From Candidatus Zixiibacteriota bacterium (GTDB taxonomy: Bacteria; Zixibacteria; MSB-5A5; GN15; FEB-12): 12,337 bases of DNA. Of this stretch, positions 6,882 to 12,337 are shown piece by piece; position 1 is the first letter of the stretch; every line of letters begins with the position of its first letter. The stretch lies in NCBI GenBank assembly GCA_003641415.1, contig QNAG01000065.1:1-12337 (forward strand). The letters are read 5' to 3'. Position numbers and translations under genes: made by a program. Below the pieces are notes generated by a model that was not told the DNA's origin, did not search any database, and was given only the letters and a program-made list of their open reading frames with translations.

Positions 6882-7595
6882 TCATACTTCCATGATTTTG
6901 ATATCACCAATAAAACTATTGGCGGCGATATAAAGACGCTTATCAGCAGAAGCGTAATCGGGAGACTGAACATCAAGATTGTTGCCAAAACCGGTAGCTC
7001 TCTTACCAATTATTTCAACGTCGCCAATGAAATTGGAGCAATGTGCAAACATCTTCAAATCTGGTGGAATCAGAATCCGGCAATCTCCAATGAAACCGGA
7101 GATGATCATTCGGTTAAGACCATCAGCAAGTATACCCCCATGCACCTTTATTTCGACATCGCCAATCCCTGAAGAAACCTCCACGCTTTGCAAGTTCATA
7201 TCTTTACAGTCCACGTAGGTATCTCCAAACAGCTTGTTGAACCGGGTACTTCTCGCCGGACCAGAGGAGGAGTAGGTCTGGCTACCTGATGACATCTTTG
7301 ATTTGGGATCAGCATCATTAGTGTGATTGGATGACTCGTATCCCGTTTTAGAGCTATAGGTTCCATAAGTGTGAGTGTCGGAAGTTGCATCTGTTGATTT
7401 CTGGGATGGTGAATAGTACTCATCCTTATGTCTTTTACGGACAATCAACCAGCCTCCAAGCGCAATCAAACCAAGTGGAAGAAGATACCTGGCCATGTTG
7501 TTGATGCCAAAGATATCAGGAGCAATCGTTCTTAACACCAAAAAGCAGCCAATTATTATCAGAATGATGCCAAATGTATTACGATTTTTATTCAT
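6882..7595 (-). CDS. LiaF-like membrane protein with IGD-repeat C-terminal domain
   Basis: This 237-residue protein has two predicted transmembrane helices (about residues 8-24 and 36-53) separated by a short loop, followed by a basic RKRHKDE stretch. A low-complexity linker rich in Ser, Thr and Tyr spans 58-118. The C-terminal domain (119-237) resembles the LiaF/'cell wall-active antibiotics response' beta-repeat domain. It carries a recurring IGD motif at GIGDVEI (143-149), FIGDCRI (168-174), FIGDVEI (189-195) and FIGDIKI (228-234). In Firmicutes, LiaF inhibits a cell-envelope stress kinase. No LiaR/LiaS pair is adjacent here, so a general role in envelope sensing is inference. The ATG at 7595 has a weak AGGT 10 bases upstream. 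Confidence 0.75.
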   Translation of the reverse strand: MNKNRNTFGIILIIIGCFLVLRTIAPDIFGINNMARYLLPLGLIALGGWLIVRKRHKDEYYSPSQKSTDATSDTHTYGTYSSKTGYESSNHTNDADPKSKMSSGSQTYSSSGPARSTRFNKLFGDTYVDCKDMNLQSVEVSSGIGDVEIKVHGGILADGLNRMIISGFIGDCRILIPPDLKMFAHCSNFIGDVEIIGKRATGFGNNLDVQSPDYASADKRLYIAANSFIGDIKIMEV

Positions 7596-7641
7596 AACAT
7601 AAGCTACCTGTTTTTTCCAACAGCTACTTTTAATATACGCA

Positions 7642-7669
7642 ATATTATTGTATCGGTTGCGGTTGGCAA
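7642..7669 (-). promoter_or_regulatory. Possible promoter of the LiaF-like gene
   Basis: On the minus strand TTGCCA (7664-7669, 5 of 6 to consensus) and TAATAT (7642-7647, 4 of 6) are 16 bases apart. The predicted transcript start near 7635 gives a leader of about 40 bases. Confidence 0.35.
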
Positions 7670-7702
7670 GTTTTTAGAAGTTGGTATTTTAGTTTACACC
7701 TC

Positions 7703-7731
7703 TTGACTTTAACCGGAGTGAGTTCTTTATT
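7703..7731 (+). promoter_or_regulatory. Possible promoter of the argF-lipoprotein unit
   Basis: TTGACT (7703-7708) and TTTATT (7726-7731) are 17 bases apart and match the consensus at 5 and 4 of 6 positions. Transcription would begin near 7738, leaving a leader of about 48 bases before the argF ATG. Confidence 0.35.
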
Positions 7732-7736
7732 CATCG

Positions 7737-7750
7737 CAATTTGAAAATTG
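7737..7750. repeat. Palindrome at the predicted argF transcription start
   Basis: CAATTT-GA-AAATTG has two perfect 6-base arms and sits at or just after the predicted +1 of argF, where a repressor could act. It does not match the ArgR box consensus well, so control by arginine cannot be claimed from it. Confidence 0.25.
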
Positions 7751-7785
7751 TTGGGTTTAATAGTCAGCTATAGAAAGGAAGAGCA

Positions 7786-8688
7786 ATGCCGCGTTCACTA
7801 TGTCAAATTACAGATTTCACTTCCGAGGAAATCAAACAGGTTTTTGACCTATGTGCAGGGATGAAAAAGGGAGAGATATCCCCCAAACCGCTGCAGGGGA
7901 AATCAGTTGCCTGCATATTCACCAAAGCGTCTCTCCGAACCAGAATCTCTTTCGAAGTAGGTATCAGCGAGCTTGGTGGAAATGCAATCTATGTTACTGA
8001 TAACGAGATAAAACTTGGCCAACGGGAAAGTGTGGCTGATGCTGCCCGGGTTCTTTCCCGATATGTGGGACTGATCATGATTCGCACATTTAAGCAATCG
8101 GATGTTGAAGAATTAGCCAAATACGCTTCAGTCCCTGTTGTCAATGGATTGACCGATCTCGTTCATCCATGCCAGATTCTCGGGGATTATTTTACAGCAA
8201 TGGAGCATCTTGGGTCGAAAGATAGGTACAAGATTGCCTATGTTGGTGATGGAAACAATATTACCAATAGCTGGCTGAATCTGGCCACGCGAATTCCTAT
8301 TGATTTCCGTATCGGTACTGCTGCTAACTGTACACCGGATGCTGATCTTTTAGAAAAAGCCAGGAATAATAGTGACAGTAGTATTCTATTGACTGAAGAC
8401 CCTAAAGAAGCCGTTGCCGGTGCCGATGTAGTCTATACAGATGTTTGGGCCTCTATGGGCGAGAAACATCTGGCAGAGGAGAAAGCGAGTAGGTTAAAGA
8501 AATATCAACTCAACAGCTCTCTGTTGGCTCTGGCTGATCCGAATGCGATAGTGATGCACTGTTTGCCGGCGGAGCGTGGGCGTGAAATTACCGATGAGGT
8601 AATGAATAGCCCACAGTCGGTAGTTTTCGACGAAGCCGAGAACAGACTTCACATTCAGAAAGCGATAATGGCTTTCTTGCTGAGATGA
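7786..8688 (+). CDS. argF: Ornithine carbamoyltransferase
   Basis: This 300-residue enzyme makes citrulline from ornithine and carbamoyl phosphate in arginine synthesis, as a cytoplasmic trimer. The carbamoyl phosphate loop is SLRTR at 49-53, with Arg100-Thr101 and HPCQ at 127-130 completing the site. The ornithine side shows VGDGNNITNSW at 153-163, Asp219, and the SMG loop at 223-225. HCLPAERG at 258-265 contains the conserved catalytic-site Cys259. The final FDEAENRLHIQKAI is the usual closing helix. These features distinguish it from aspartate carbamoyltransferase. An AGGA site lies a few bases before the ATG. No other arginine gene is in the window. A lipoprotein gene follows 56 bases downstream and may share its transcript. 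Confidence 0.96.
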   Translation: MPRSLCQITDFTSEEIKQVFDLCAGMKKGEISPKPLQGKSVACIFTKASLRTRISFEVGISELGGNAIYVTDNEIKLGQRESVADAARVLSRYVGLIMIRTFKQSDVEELAKYASVPVVNGLTDLVHPCQILGDYFTAMEHLGSKDRYKIAYVGDGNNITNSWLNLATRIPIDFRIGTAANCTPDADLLEKARNNSDSSILLTEDPKEAVAGADVVYTDVWASMGEKHLAEEKASRLKKYQLNSSLLALADPNAIVMHCLPAERGREITDEVMNSPQSVVFDEAENRLHIQKAIMAFLLR

Positions 8689-8744
8689 CATCGGTTGGGC
8701 GGCTGTAGCGGGCAGAAGCTGAATGACAAAGAAAGGAGACGCAT

Positions 8745-9593
8745 ATGCGTTCCCACAAACTCATGCTTCTACTGGGAACAGTCGTTATCGTGACTGCCTG
8801 TATGCTATTCATCGGTTGTTCAGATGATGAAACATCTACGGGTACTGTCGGCAATCTCAACGATCCGGAGTTCTTGGAAGTGCATGGACAGGTGTCTGAA
8901 CTTGTCGATTCAACTCTTACATGGTTCAGTGAAGGATTGGGATCAATGAGTCATGTGTTGGGTGATAGTATGATCAACCCAATTTACTATGGTCCGTCTG
9001 GTCCTGATGCAAAAACCGATTCTTCCAGCGTTGCGTATATAAACGGCTGGCACATTATCTATTTTGCGTATAACGCAGGGGACTATTACACAGTCCAAGT
9101 CGATTCAATTCAGTTCCGTAATGGTGAAATCTACCAGCAGAATGTAAGCGGTCTGGATGCTATACGCTTCAGGCACAATTGGCAGTATGATGTTCTGGAT
9201 ACTACTGCTACTCACTGTAACTACACAACCAATACAAATTTCTCCTTTGATAATTTGGACCAAGGACAATGTACCGTGACTGGAATTTGCAACTGGATAG
9301 CCAACTCCAAACAGGTTTGGGCAGACTCAACTGTTTGGAGACAGTTTAATGTGGATGTTGACATTACAAGCGGAAAGATAGACAAAACCGGTTCTGGTTG
9401 GGCGCAGGGATGTCCCAGATCGGGAAATATTTCAGCTGATGTTGCTATGATCTATCAAAAGAATGAAAGTGTCCCGGACACTACAAACTGGAATGTCAAT
9501 ATCTCTTTTAACTATGGTGTAGCCAGTACTACTGTTACCTGTGGTGATGTAACCTGGTCTTATTCCTGCCGCGAATGTTGGGCTCCTCAATAA
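8745..9593 (+). CDS. Secreted lipoprotein of unknown family with seven conserved-looking cysteines
   Basis: This 282-residue product has a type II signal peptide with lipobox FIGC (Cys25) followed by acidic SDDE. Asp at +3 in place of +2 gives no clear inner-membrane retention signal, so outer-membrane anchoring is plausible. The mature protein is rich in Thr, Ser, Asn, Tyr and Trp with beta-strand-like alternation. It has seven further cysteines (158, 176, 182, 223, 266, 275, 278), concentrated in the C-terminal half and ending in SCRECW, which suggests disulfides in an exported beta domain. I do not recognise the family. AAGGAG lies 6 bases before the ATG, a strong initiation site. It follows argF by 56 bases and is closed by the terminator at 9623-9650. 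Confidence 0.75.
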   Translation: MRSHKLMLLLGTVVIVTACMLFIGCSDDETSTGTVGNLNDPEFLEVHGQVSELVDSTLTWFSEGLGSMSHVLGDSMINPIYYGPSGPDAKTDSSSVAYINGWHIIYFAYNAGDYYTVQVDSIQFRNGEIYQQNVSGLDAIRFRHNWQYDVLDTTATHCNYTTNTNFSFDNLDQGQCTVTGICNWIANSKQVWADSTVWRQFNVDVDITSGKIDKTGSGWAQGCPRSGNISADVAMIYQKNESVPDTTNWNVNISFNYGVASTTVTCGDVTWSYSCRECWAPQ

Positions 9594-9622
9594 GTAGAAA
9601 AACTAAAGAGATTATTTCCACT

Positions 9623-9650
9623 GACCCGGTCGATTTCGTCCGGGTCTTTT
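9623..9650 (+). terminator. Intrinsic terminator after the lipoprotein gene
   Basis: GACCCGG (9623-9629) and CCGGGTC (9640-9646) form a perfect GC-rich 7-bp stem with a 10-base loop. TTTTCTTGTT follows directly. It lies about 30 bases after the lipoprotein stop and would end the argF-lipoprotein transcript. Confidence 0.85.
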
Positions 9651-9739
9651 CTTGTTATAGTAGTTAGCCAGGATTTTCATACTTGTTCTTGCTGTTACAG
9701 ATCCTCTTTGAATAAACTTACAATAACGATTACCGCCAG

Positions 9740-9768
9740 TTGACAAAGAACCACTGTTCATGTACATA
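9740..9768 (+). promoter_or_regulatory. Promoter that may give a leaderless thioesterase mRNA
   Basis: A perfect TTGACA (9740-9745) is followed after 17 bases by TACATA (9763-9768), a weak -10 (3 of 6). Transcription starting 6-7 bases further on would begin at or next to the ATG at 9775. The absence of a ribosome-binding site before that ATG is consistent with this. Confidence 0.35.
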
Positions 9769-9774
9769 TGACGC

Positions 9775-10206
9775 ATGAAAGAAATATCAAAATACTCAAA
9801 CTGTTTTGTCTGTGGTGACAAGAACCCTCAAGGATTGGCGGCTCGCTTCTATTATGATGGCCAGCAAGCTATAACCGAGATTGTGGCTACTGAACAATTC
9901 GAGGGATACCGTGATATATACCACGGTGGCATTATCTCAGCGTTGCTTGACGAGGTAATGATTAAGGCCATCCTGGCGATAGATCGCTTTGCCGTGACAG
10001 CTGAAATTACAGTGCGCTTCCTGAAACCAGTGAGGATCAACAGTAAGCTGATTTTCGTCGGAAAAGTAGTTAAATCAAAGGGGAGAGTGTTCCTGACCGA
10101 GGGAGAGGTCAGGGATAAGTCCAATGAAATCTATGCTACCGCCACCGGAAAGTATATAGAAGCACGGACAGAGCTACGTCGAGAGCTTATGAAATCTCTT
10201 GATTAA
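9775..10206 (+). CDS. Hotdog-fold thioesterase, PaaI-like
   Basis: This 143-residue protein is of hotdog thioesterase size. It opens with the NCFVCGDKNPQGL signature (residues 9-21) seen in many PaaI-like members, with a CxxC at Cys10/Cys13. The active-site region HGGIISALLDEVM (50-62) carries His50-Gly-Gly and Asp59-Glu60 on the central helix, and the strands VTAEITVRFLKPV (74-86) and IFVGKVVKSKGRVFLTEGEV follow. It probably hydrolyses an acyl-CoA, with unknown substrate. The ATG at 9775 is the only sensible start: an in-frame TGA lies two codons upstream, and the next start codon falls beyond the CFVCG motif. No Shine-Dalgarno sequence precedes it. The last 8 bases overlap the next gene if that one starts at TTG 10199. 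Confidence 0.88.
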   Translation: MKEISKYSNCFVCGDKNPQGLAARFYYDGQQAITEIVATEQFEGYRDIYHGGIISALLDEVMIKAILAIDRFAVTAEITVRFLKPVRINSKLIFVGKVVKSKGRVFLTEGEVRDKSNEIYATATGKYIEARTELRRELMKSLD

Positions 10207-10762
10207 ATTTCGGAAGAGACTCCGGCATAAGACTTGCTTTATGCTGGGTATGGGTAAGAAAACATCTTTCTTGAAATGCTACACCGCCACCTTCAATGGC
10301 AATCTGGTTGACCCTTACCTTGCTAATATGGGTTTTGCCAGCGGGATGATCAGTTTTGCCATACCGGATTTTGGTGTTTTGTTTAGATGTCGTGCCCATG
10401 GATCCAAAATTGATCTGGAATTTGGAGCTTTCTTTGCCTTGCTCGGGTTTTTAAAAACGAGACTAAGCGATCAGGATATTAAAGCAGTACAGATTATGTC
10501 ATCAAATCCTGAGTTTGTTTTTTCATTCTCCGGCAAGAGGCAAAGTCTCGCCCAAGATAAGGAACGGGCACGCCTTCTTCTGGAATACAGCAGGGAATAT
10601 GTACTTGCTATCAGTTATGTTAAATCGATTGAAAATAGGGCACTATTATCACCTACTGATTATGCCTCTTTGCCTTCACACATTGAAATTGAATTGAAAC
10701 CAGACCCATCAGACACTCAAAAATCTGGCTTCAAACCAATCCGCAAGGGTATCAGGCTATAA
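10199..10762 (+). CDS. Unknown protein, possibly a degenerate RNase H-like fold
   Basis: The reading frame gives 187 residues from a TTG overlapping the thioesterase stop, or 173 from ATG 10241. Neither start has a convincing ribosome-binding site, so coupling to the upstream gene is likely. Residues 26-113 look like the RNase H strand order: CYTATFNGN, then ASGMISFAI, then GVLFRCRAH, then a helix with DLEFGAFFALLGFL (72-85), then AVQIMSSNPEFVFSFSG. Glu74 would match the helix glutamate of RNase H, but the aspartates expected on strands 1 and 4 are replaced (Asn33, Ser101-Ser102). This suggests loss of nuclease activity. A charged helix (about 118-145) and a Lys/Pro-rich tail follow. The fold is my inference from pattern; the gene could equally be an unrelated hypothetical. 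Confidence 0.6.
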   Translation: MIKFRKRLRHKTCFMLGMGKKTSFLKCYTATFNGNLVDPYLANMGFASGMISFAIPDFGVLFRCRAHGSKIDLEFGAFFALLGFLKTRLSDQDIKAVQIMSSNPEFVFSFSGKRQSLAQDKERARLLLEYSREYVLAISYVKSIENRALLSPTDYASLPSHIEIELKPDPSDTQKSGFKPIRKGIRL

Positions 10763-10772
10763 AAGACAACAG

Positions 10773-10810
10773 ATGCATGATAATGCGTAGCTATATGCAT
10801 ATAGTTGCAT
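10773..10810. repeat. Phased array of four TGC(A/G)T units with a 14-bp palindrome
   Basis: ATGCAT (10773), ATGCGT (10783), ATGCAT (10795) and TTGCAT (10805) follow one another at 10, 12 and 10 bp, close to one helical turn each. The third unit is the centre of a perfect palindrome, CTATATGCATATAG (10791-10804). The array starts 10 bases after the stop of the preceding gene. Relative to the sigma-54-type element downstream it occupies about -172 to -135, a usual place for enhancer-binding protein sites. Confidence 0.45.
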
Positions 10811-10918
10811 ACTTATTGACTATGTATTTGTAAGATACTCCCTAATGAACTGCCAGAACATATTGTTAGACTATGAGTTGTGACGATCAATACCGTCTGT
10901 AAATTCTATTCGGAAATA

Positions 10919-10934
10919 GGGCAAGGAATTTGCT
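10919..10934 (+). promoter_or_regulatory. Sigma-54-type promoter of the PEP-CTERM gene
   Basis: GGGCAA-N5-TTGCT matches the RpoN consensus TGGCAC-N5-TTGCW. The invariant GG (10920-10921) and GC (10932-10933) are exactly 10 bases apart, and 9 of 11 defined positions agree. Transcription would start near 10945, about 46 bases before the ATG. No good sigma-70-type promoter is seen in the same interval. PEP-CTERM genes elsewhere are known to be expressed through RpoN with the PrsK/PrsR pair, which makes this call more credible. Confidence 0.55.
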
Positions 10935-10990
10935 CACTAAACTCTTAGATAAATGTATTTTTGAAGCTACAAAACAGAATGAGGTAGTAA

Positions 10991-11584
10991 ATGAAACGGT
11001 TTTTAACTGGAGCAATCATCTGTGCAATTCTTCTTTTTATACCATCGCAATCATTTTCATTTGTTTTGGGAATTGACTATTCTGAGAATATTTCGAATTA
11101 TGGTATTGATGCTCCAGGGTTCAATTATGTTTCAAATATCTCATTTATGAACGGTAAGATCGGTTGGCTCCAAACTGAAACTTGGGGGCATAGTCTTAGT
11201 GAGAGTTTCATGACAGTCCCTGATGATTATACGGTGAACAACGCTACTCTTGAGATATCTGGTTGGAGGTATGTCGGATTCGGTGTTGATATTGTTGAGG
11301 TTGGCGGAGTTTTCCAATGGACAGGATATGACGGTTGGCGTTGGGTTGGCGAGATGGATAATATCCTGGATATTACGGATATCGATTTCAGTTACTGGAA
11401 TTCAAGTCCTTTGAATATTTCTATGACGCCGGTTTTCGATATGGGACTTTGCTTGGAAAGCTCTATTTTGTCGGTAGACTATGATTTGGCAGGCACGCCT
11501 TCAGAAGCCATCCCTGAACCATCAACATTTCTGATGCTCAGTCTTGGTATTTTTGCGGCAGCGGTTGTTCTTAGATTCCGTTGA
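10991..11584 (+). CDS. Secreted PEP-CTERM sorting-domain protein
   Basis: This 197-residue protein has a signal peptide (residues 1-23, basic MKR, hydrophobic core, likely cleavage after SFS) and a complete PEP-CTERM tail. The tail is Pro175-Glu176-Pro177, a hydrophobic segment at 180-194, and the terminal basic RFR (195-197). In the PEP-CTERM/exosortase system such tails are recognised in the inner membrane and cleaved, releasing the protein to the outer surface or extracellular matrix. The central part (24-172) is rich in Trp, Tyr, Gly, Ser and Asn with beta character and contains the repeated-looking GWRYVGFG and YDGWRWVGEMD. Its family is not recognised. The ATG is preceded by GAGG at 6 bases. 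The gene stands alone behind a sigma-54-type promoter and may end at the terminator near 11659-11702. No exosortase gene is in the window. Confidence 0.88.
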   Translation: MKRFLTGAIICAILLFIPSQSFSFVLGIDYSENISNYGIDAPGFNYVSNISFMNGKIGWLQTETWGHSLSESFMTVPDDYTVNNATLEISGWRYVGFGVDIVEVGGVFQWTGYDGWRWVGEMDNILDITDIDFSYWNSSPLNISMTPVFDMGLCLESSILSVDYDLAGTPSEAIPEPSTFLMLSLGIFAAAVVLRFR

Positions 11585-11658
11585 GGTTAATCTCAATTTC
11601 CCGGCTACTTTTCTTCAGTTTTTCAGCGACATCTCTGAATAAGGTTAAGAGTTGCATC

Positions 11659-11702
11659 AATGGATTGGAAATCTTTTACCAATCTGGCTCATTAGTTTTT
11701 TT
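11659..11702 (+). terminator. Probable intrinsic terminator after the PEP-CTERM gene
   Basis: GATTGG (11663-11668) pairs with CCAATC (11679-11684) over a 10-base loop. The flanking AATG (11659-11662) can stack on CATT (11690-11693) across a 5-base bulge. Seven T residues follow at 11696-11702. The stem is AT-rich and bulged, so its strength is uncertain. Confidence 0.4.
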
Positions 11703-11759
11703 CTTAGTACAGTGTATTTAGATTCCAAAGAAGAAGCACAAGTCTGTTTTTGCTGATTG

Positions 11760-12337
11760 CTAAAAATGTGTTCGATCGTCGGACGTATCGGCTGGGATCA
11801 GATCATCATTTCGCTGGTAAAGTCCTGCAGATGGATGAAGGTGACAGGTTGTGGTTGGCTGGTTCCCTTCGATGAACACTTCGTTTCGAACATTAACACA
11901 GCGATCAGTGGCTATTTCTCCTGATTCCAAACAGACATCAAGGTGTACAATGCCCTCTGGTTCTTCAAAGTCAATGACCGGCAGGGAATCATGAGCGGCT
12001 ATCATGAACTCAGTCCATACAGGCACTCCATTCTTAGCGCCATCCTGATTTTTCCCAAGCGATATTTTAGTGTCAAACCCAATCCATACGCCAGCTGTAA
12101 TCTGTGGCGTATAACCAACAAACCAGTTATCGCAGAAGTTACTAGATGTTCCAGTCTTTCCTCCGGCCGGACGGGTGAAACCCATCCATCGAGAACGGCG
12201 GCCAGTACCATTTTTTACAACGGACTGCATGAGACTTGTCATGATAAATGCTGTTTGTGCTGACAACACCTCTTCTTTTTCAACAGCGCTGTTGTCCTCC
12301 ACTACTCGGCCATACCGATCGATGATCTTATGAATCA
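11760..12337 (-). CDS. Penicillin-binding protein 1A-type transpeptidase, C-terminal part
   Basis: The frame is open to the right edge of the window, so the 5' part (glycosyltransferase domain, SxxK and SxN motifs) lies outside. The fragment begins with IIDRYGRVVEDN, typical of the segment after the active-site core, then has a helix leading to the third active-site motif KTG at 12150-12158 (in GGKTGTSSNF). After it come DNWFVGYTPQITAGVWIGFD and a tail with three cysteines (DVCLESG, TDRC, TTTCHLH), all usual for class A high-molecular-weight PBPs. These enzymes polymerise and cross-link peptidoglycan in the periplasm. It is convergent with the PEP-CTERM gene across 175 bases. A bifunctional PBP1A is the best call, but the GT51 half is not visible here. 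Confidence 0.92.
   Translation of the reverse strand, partial: IHKIIDRYGRVVEDNSAVEKEEVLSAQTAFIMTSLMQSVVKNGTGRRSRWMGFTRPAGGKTGTSSNFCDNWFVGYTPQITAGVWIGFDTKISLGKNQDGAKNGVPVWTEFMIAAHDSLPVIDFEEPEGIVHLDVCLESGEIATDRCVNVRNEVFIEGNQPTTTCHLHPSAGLYQRNDDLIPADTSDDRTHF

Noticed and set aside
7656..7680. TGGCAA-N5 sequence upstream of argF resembling a sigma-54 -24 box
   Set aside because: The -12 half reads TAGAA and lacks the required GC. The same bases are better explained as the TTGCCA -35 of the LiaF-like gene on the other strand.
7737..7750. ArgR box at the argF promoter
   Set aside because: The palindrome CAATTT-GA-AAATTG does not fit the TGAAT/ATTCA arms of ArgR boxes, so it is listed only as an unnamed palindrome.
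10816..10844. TTGACT as a sigma-70 -35 box upstream of the PEP-CTERM gene
   Set aside because: No acceptable -10 box lies 16-18 bases downstream, and it is about 150 bases from the start codon.
10878..10900. IHF site between the TGCAT array and the sigma-54 promoter
   Set aside because: GATCAATACCGTC fails the consensus at the first base and in the TTR part.

Overview
The window looks like a chromosomal segment of a diderm (Gram-negative-type) bacterium. It encodes an outer-membrane beta-barrel protein ending in phenylalanine, two lipobox lipoproteins, a class A penicillin-binding protein and a secreted protein with a PEP-CTERM sorting tail. This mixture would suit an uncultured environmental lineage, for example of the FCB/Zixibacteria kind, but that placement is an inference from gene content only. 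There is no sign of a phage, transposon, CRISPR array, rRNA or tRNA.

Layout. (i) 1-479, plus strand: the tail of a membrane protein translationally coupled (ATGA overlap) to a YbjQ/UPF0145 protein. (ii) 491-1273, minus: a lipoprotein with a CBM9/DOMON-like domain and a Gly/Arg-rich tail, behind a 356-bp gene-free stretch rich in inverted repeats. (iii) 1630-6011, minus: a tight four-gene operon for short-chain acyl-CoA metabolism, in transcription order acetyl-CoA acetyltransferase, 3-hydroxybutyryl-CoA dehydrogenase and two adjacent acyl-CoA dehydrogenases. It lacks crotonase and ETF genes. Its promoter has a TATAAT -10 and is overlapped by a repeated operator-like motif. (iv) 6239-6856, plus: an outer-membrane barrel protein, convergent with a LiaF-like membrane protein (6882-7595, minus). 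(v) 7786-9593, plus: ornithine carbamoyltransferase and a cysteine-containing lipoprotein, ending in a clear intrinsic terminator. (vi) 9775-10762, plus: a hotdog thioesterase, apparently leaderless, overlapping a gene for a protein that resembles a catalytically degenerate RNase H fold. (vii) 10991-11584, plus: the PEP-CTERM protein. (viii) 11760-12337, minus: the C-terminal part of a PBP1A-type transpeptidase.

The most notable regulatory signal lies upstream of the PEP-CTERM gene. There is a sigma-54-type -24/-12 element with exact GG-N10-GC geometry at 10919-10934. About 110-145 bp further upstream is a helically phased array of four TGC(A/G)T units containing a perfect 14-bp palindrome, the place where an enhancer-binding protein would be expected. 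No exosortase, PrsK/PrsR-type regulator or RpoN gene is present in the window, so the link to those partners is inferred from what is known of PEP-CTERM systems.
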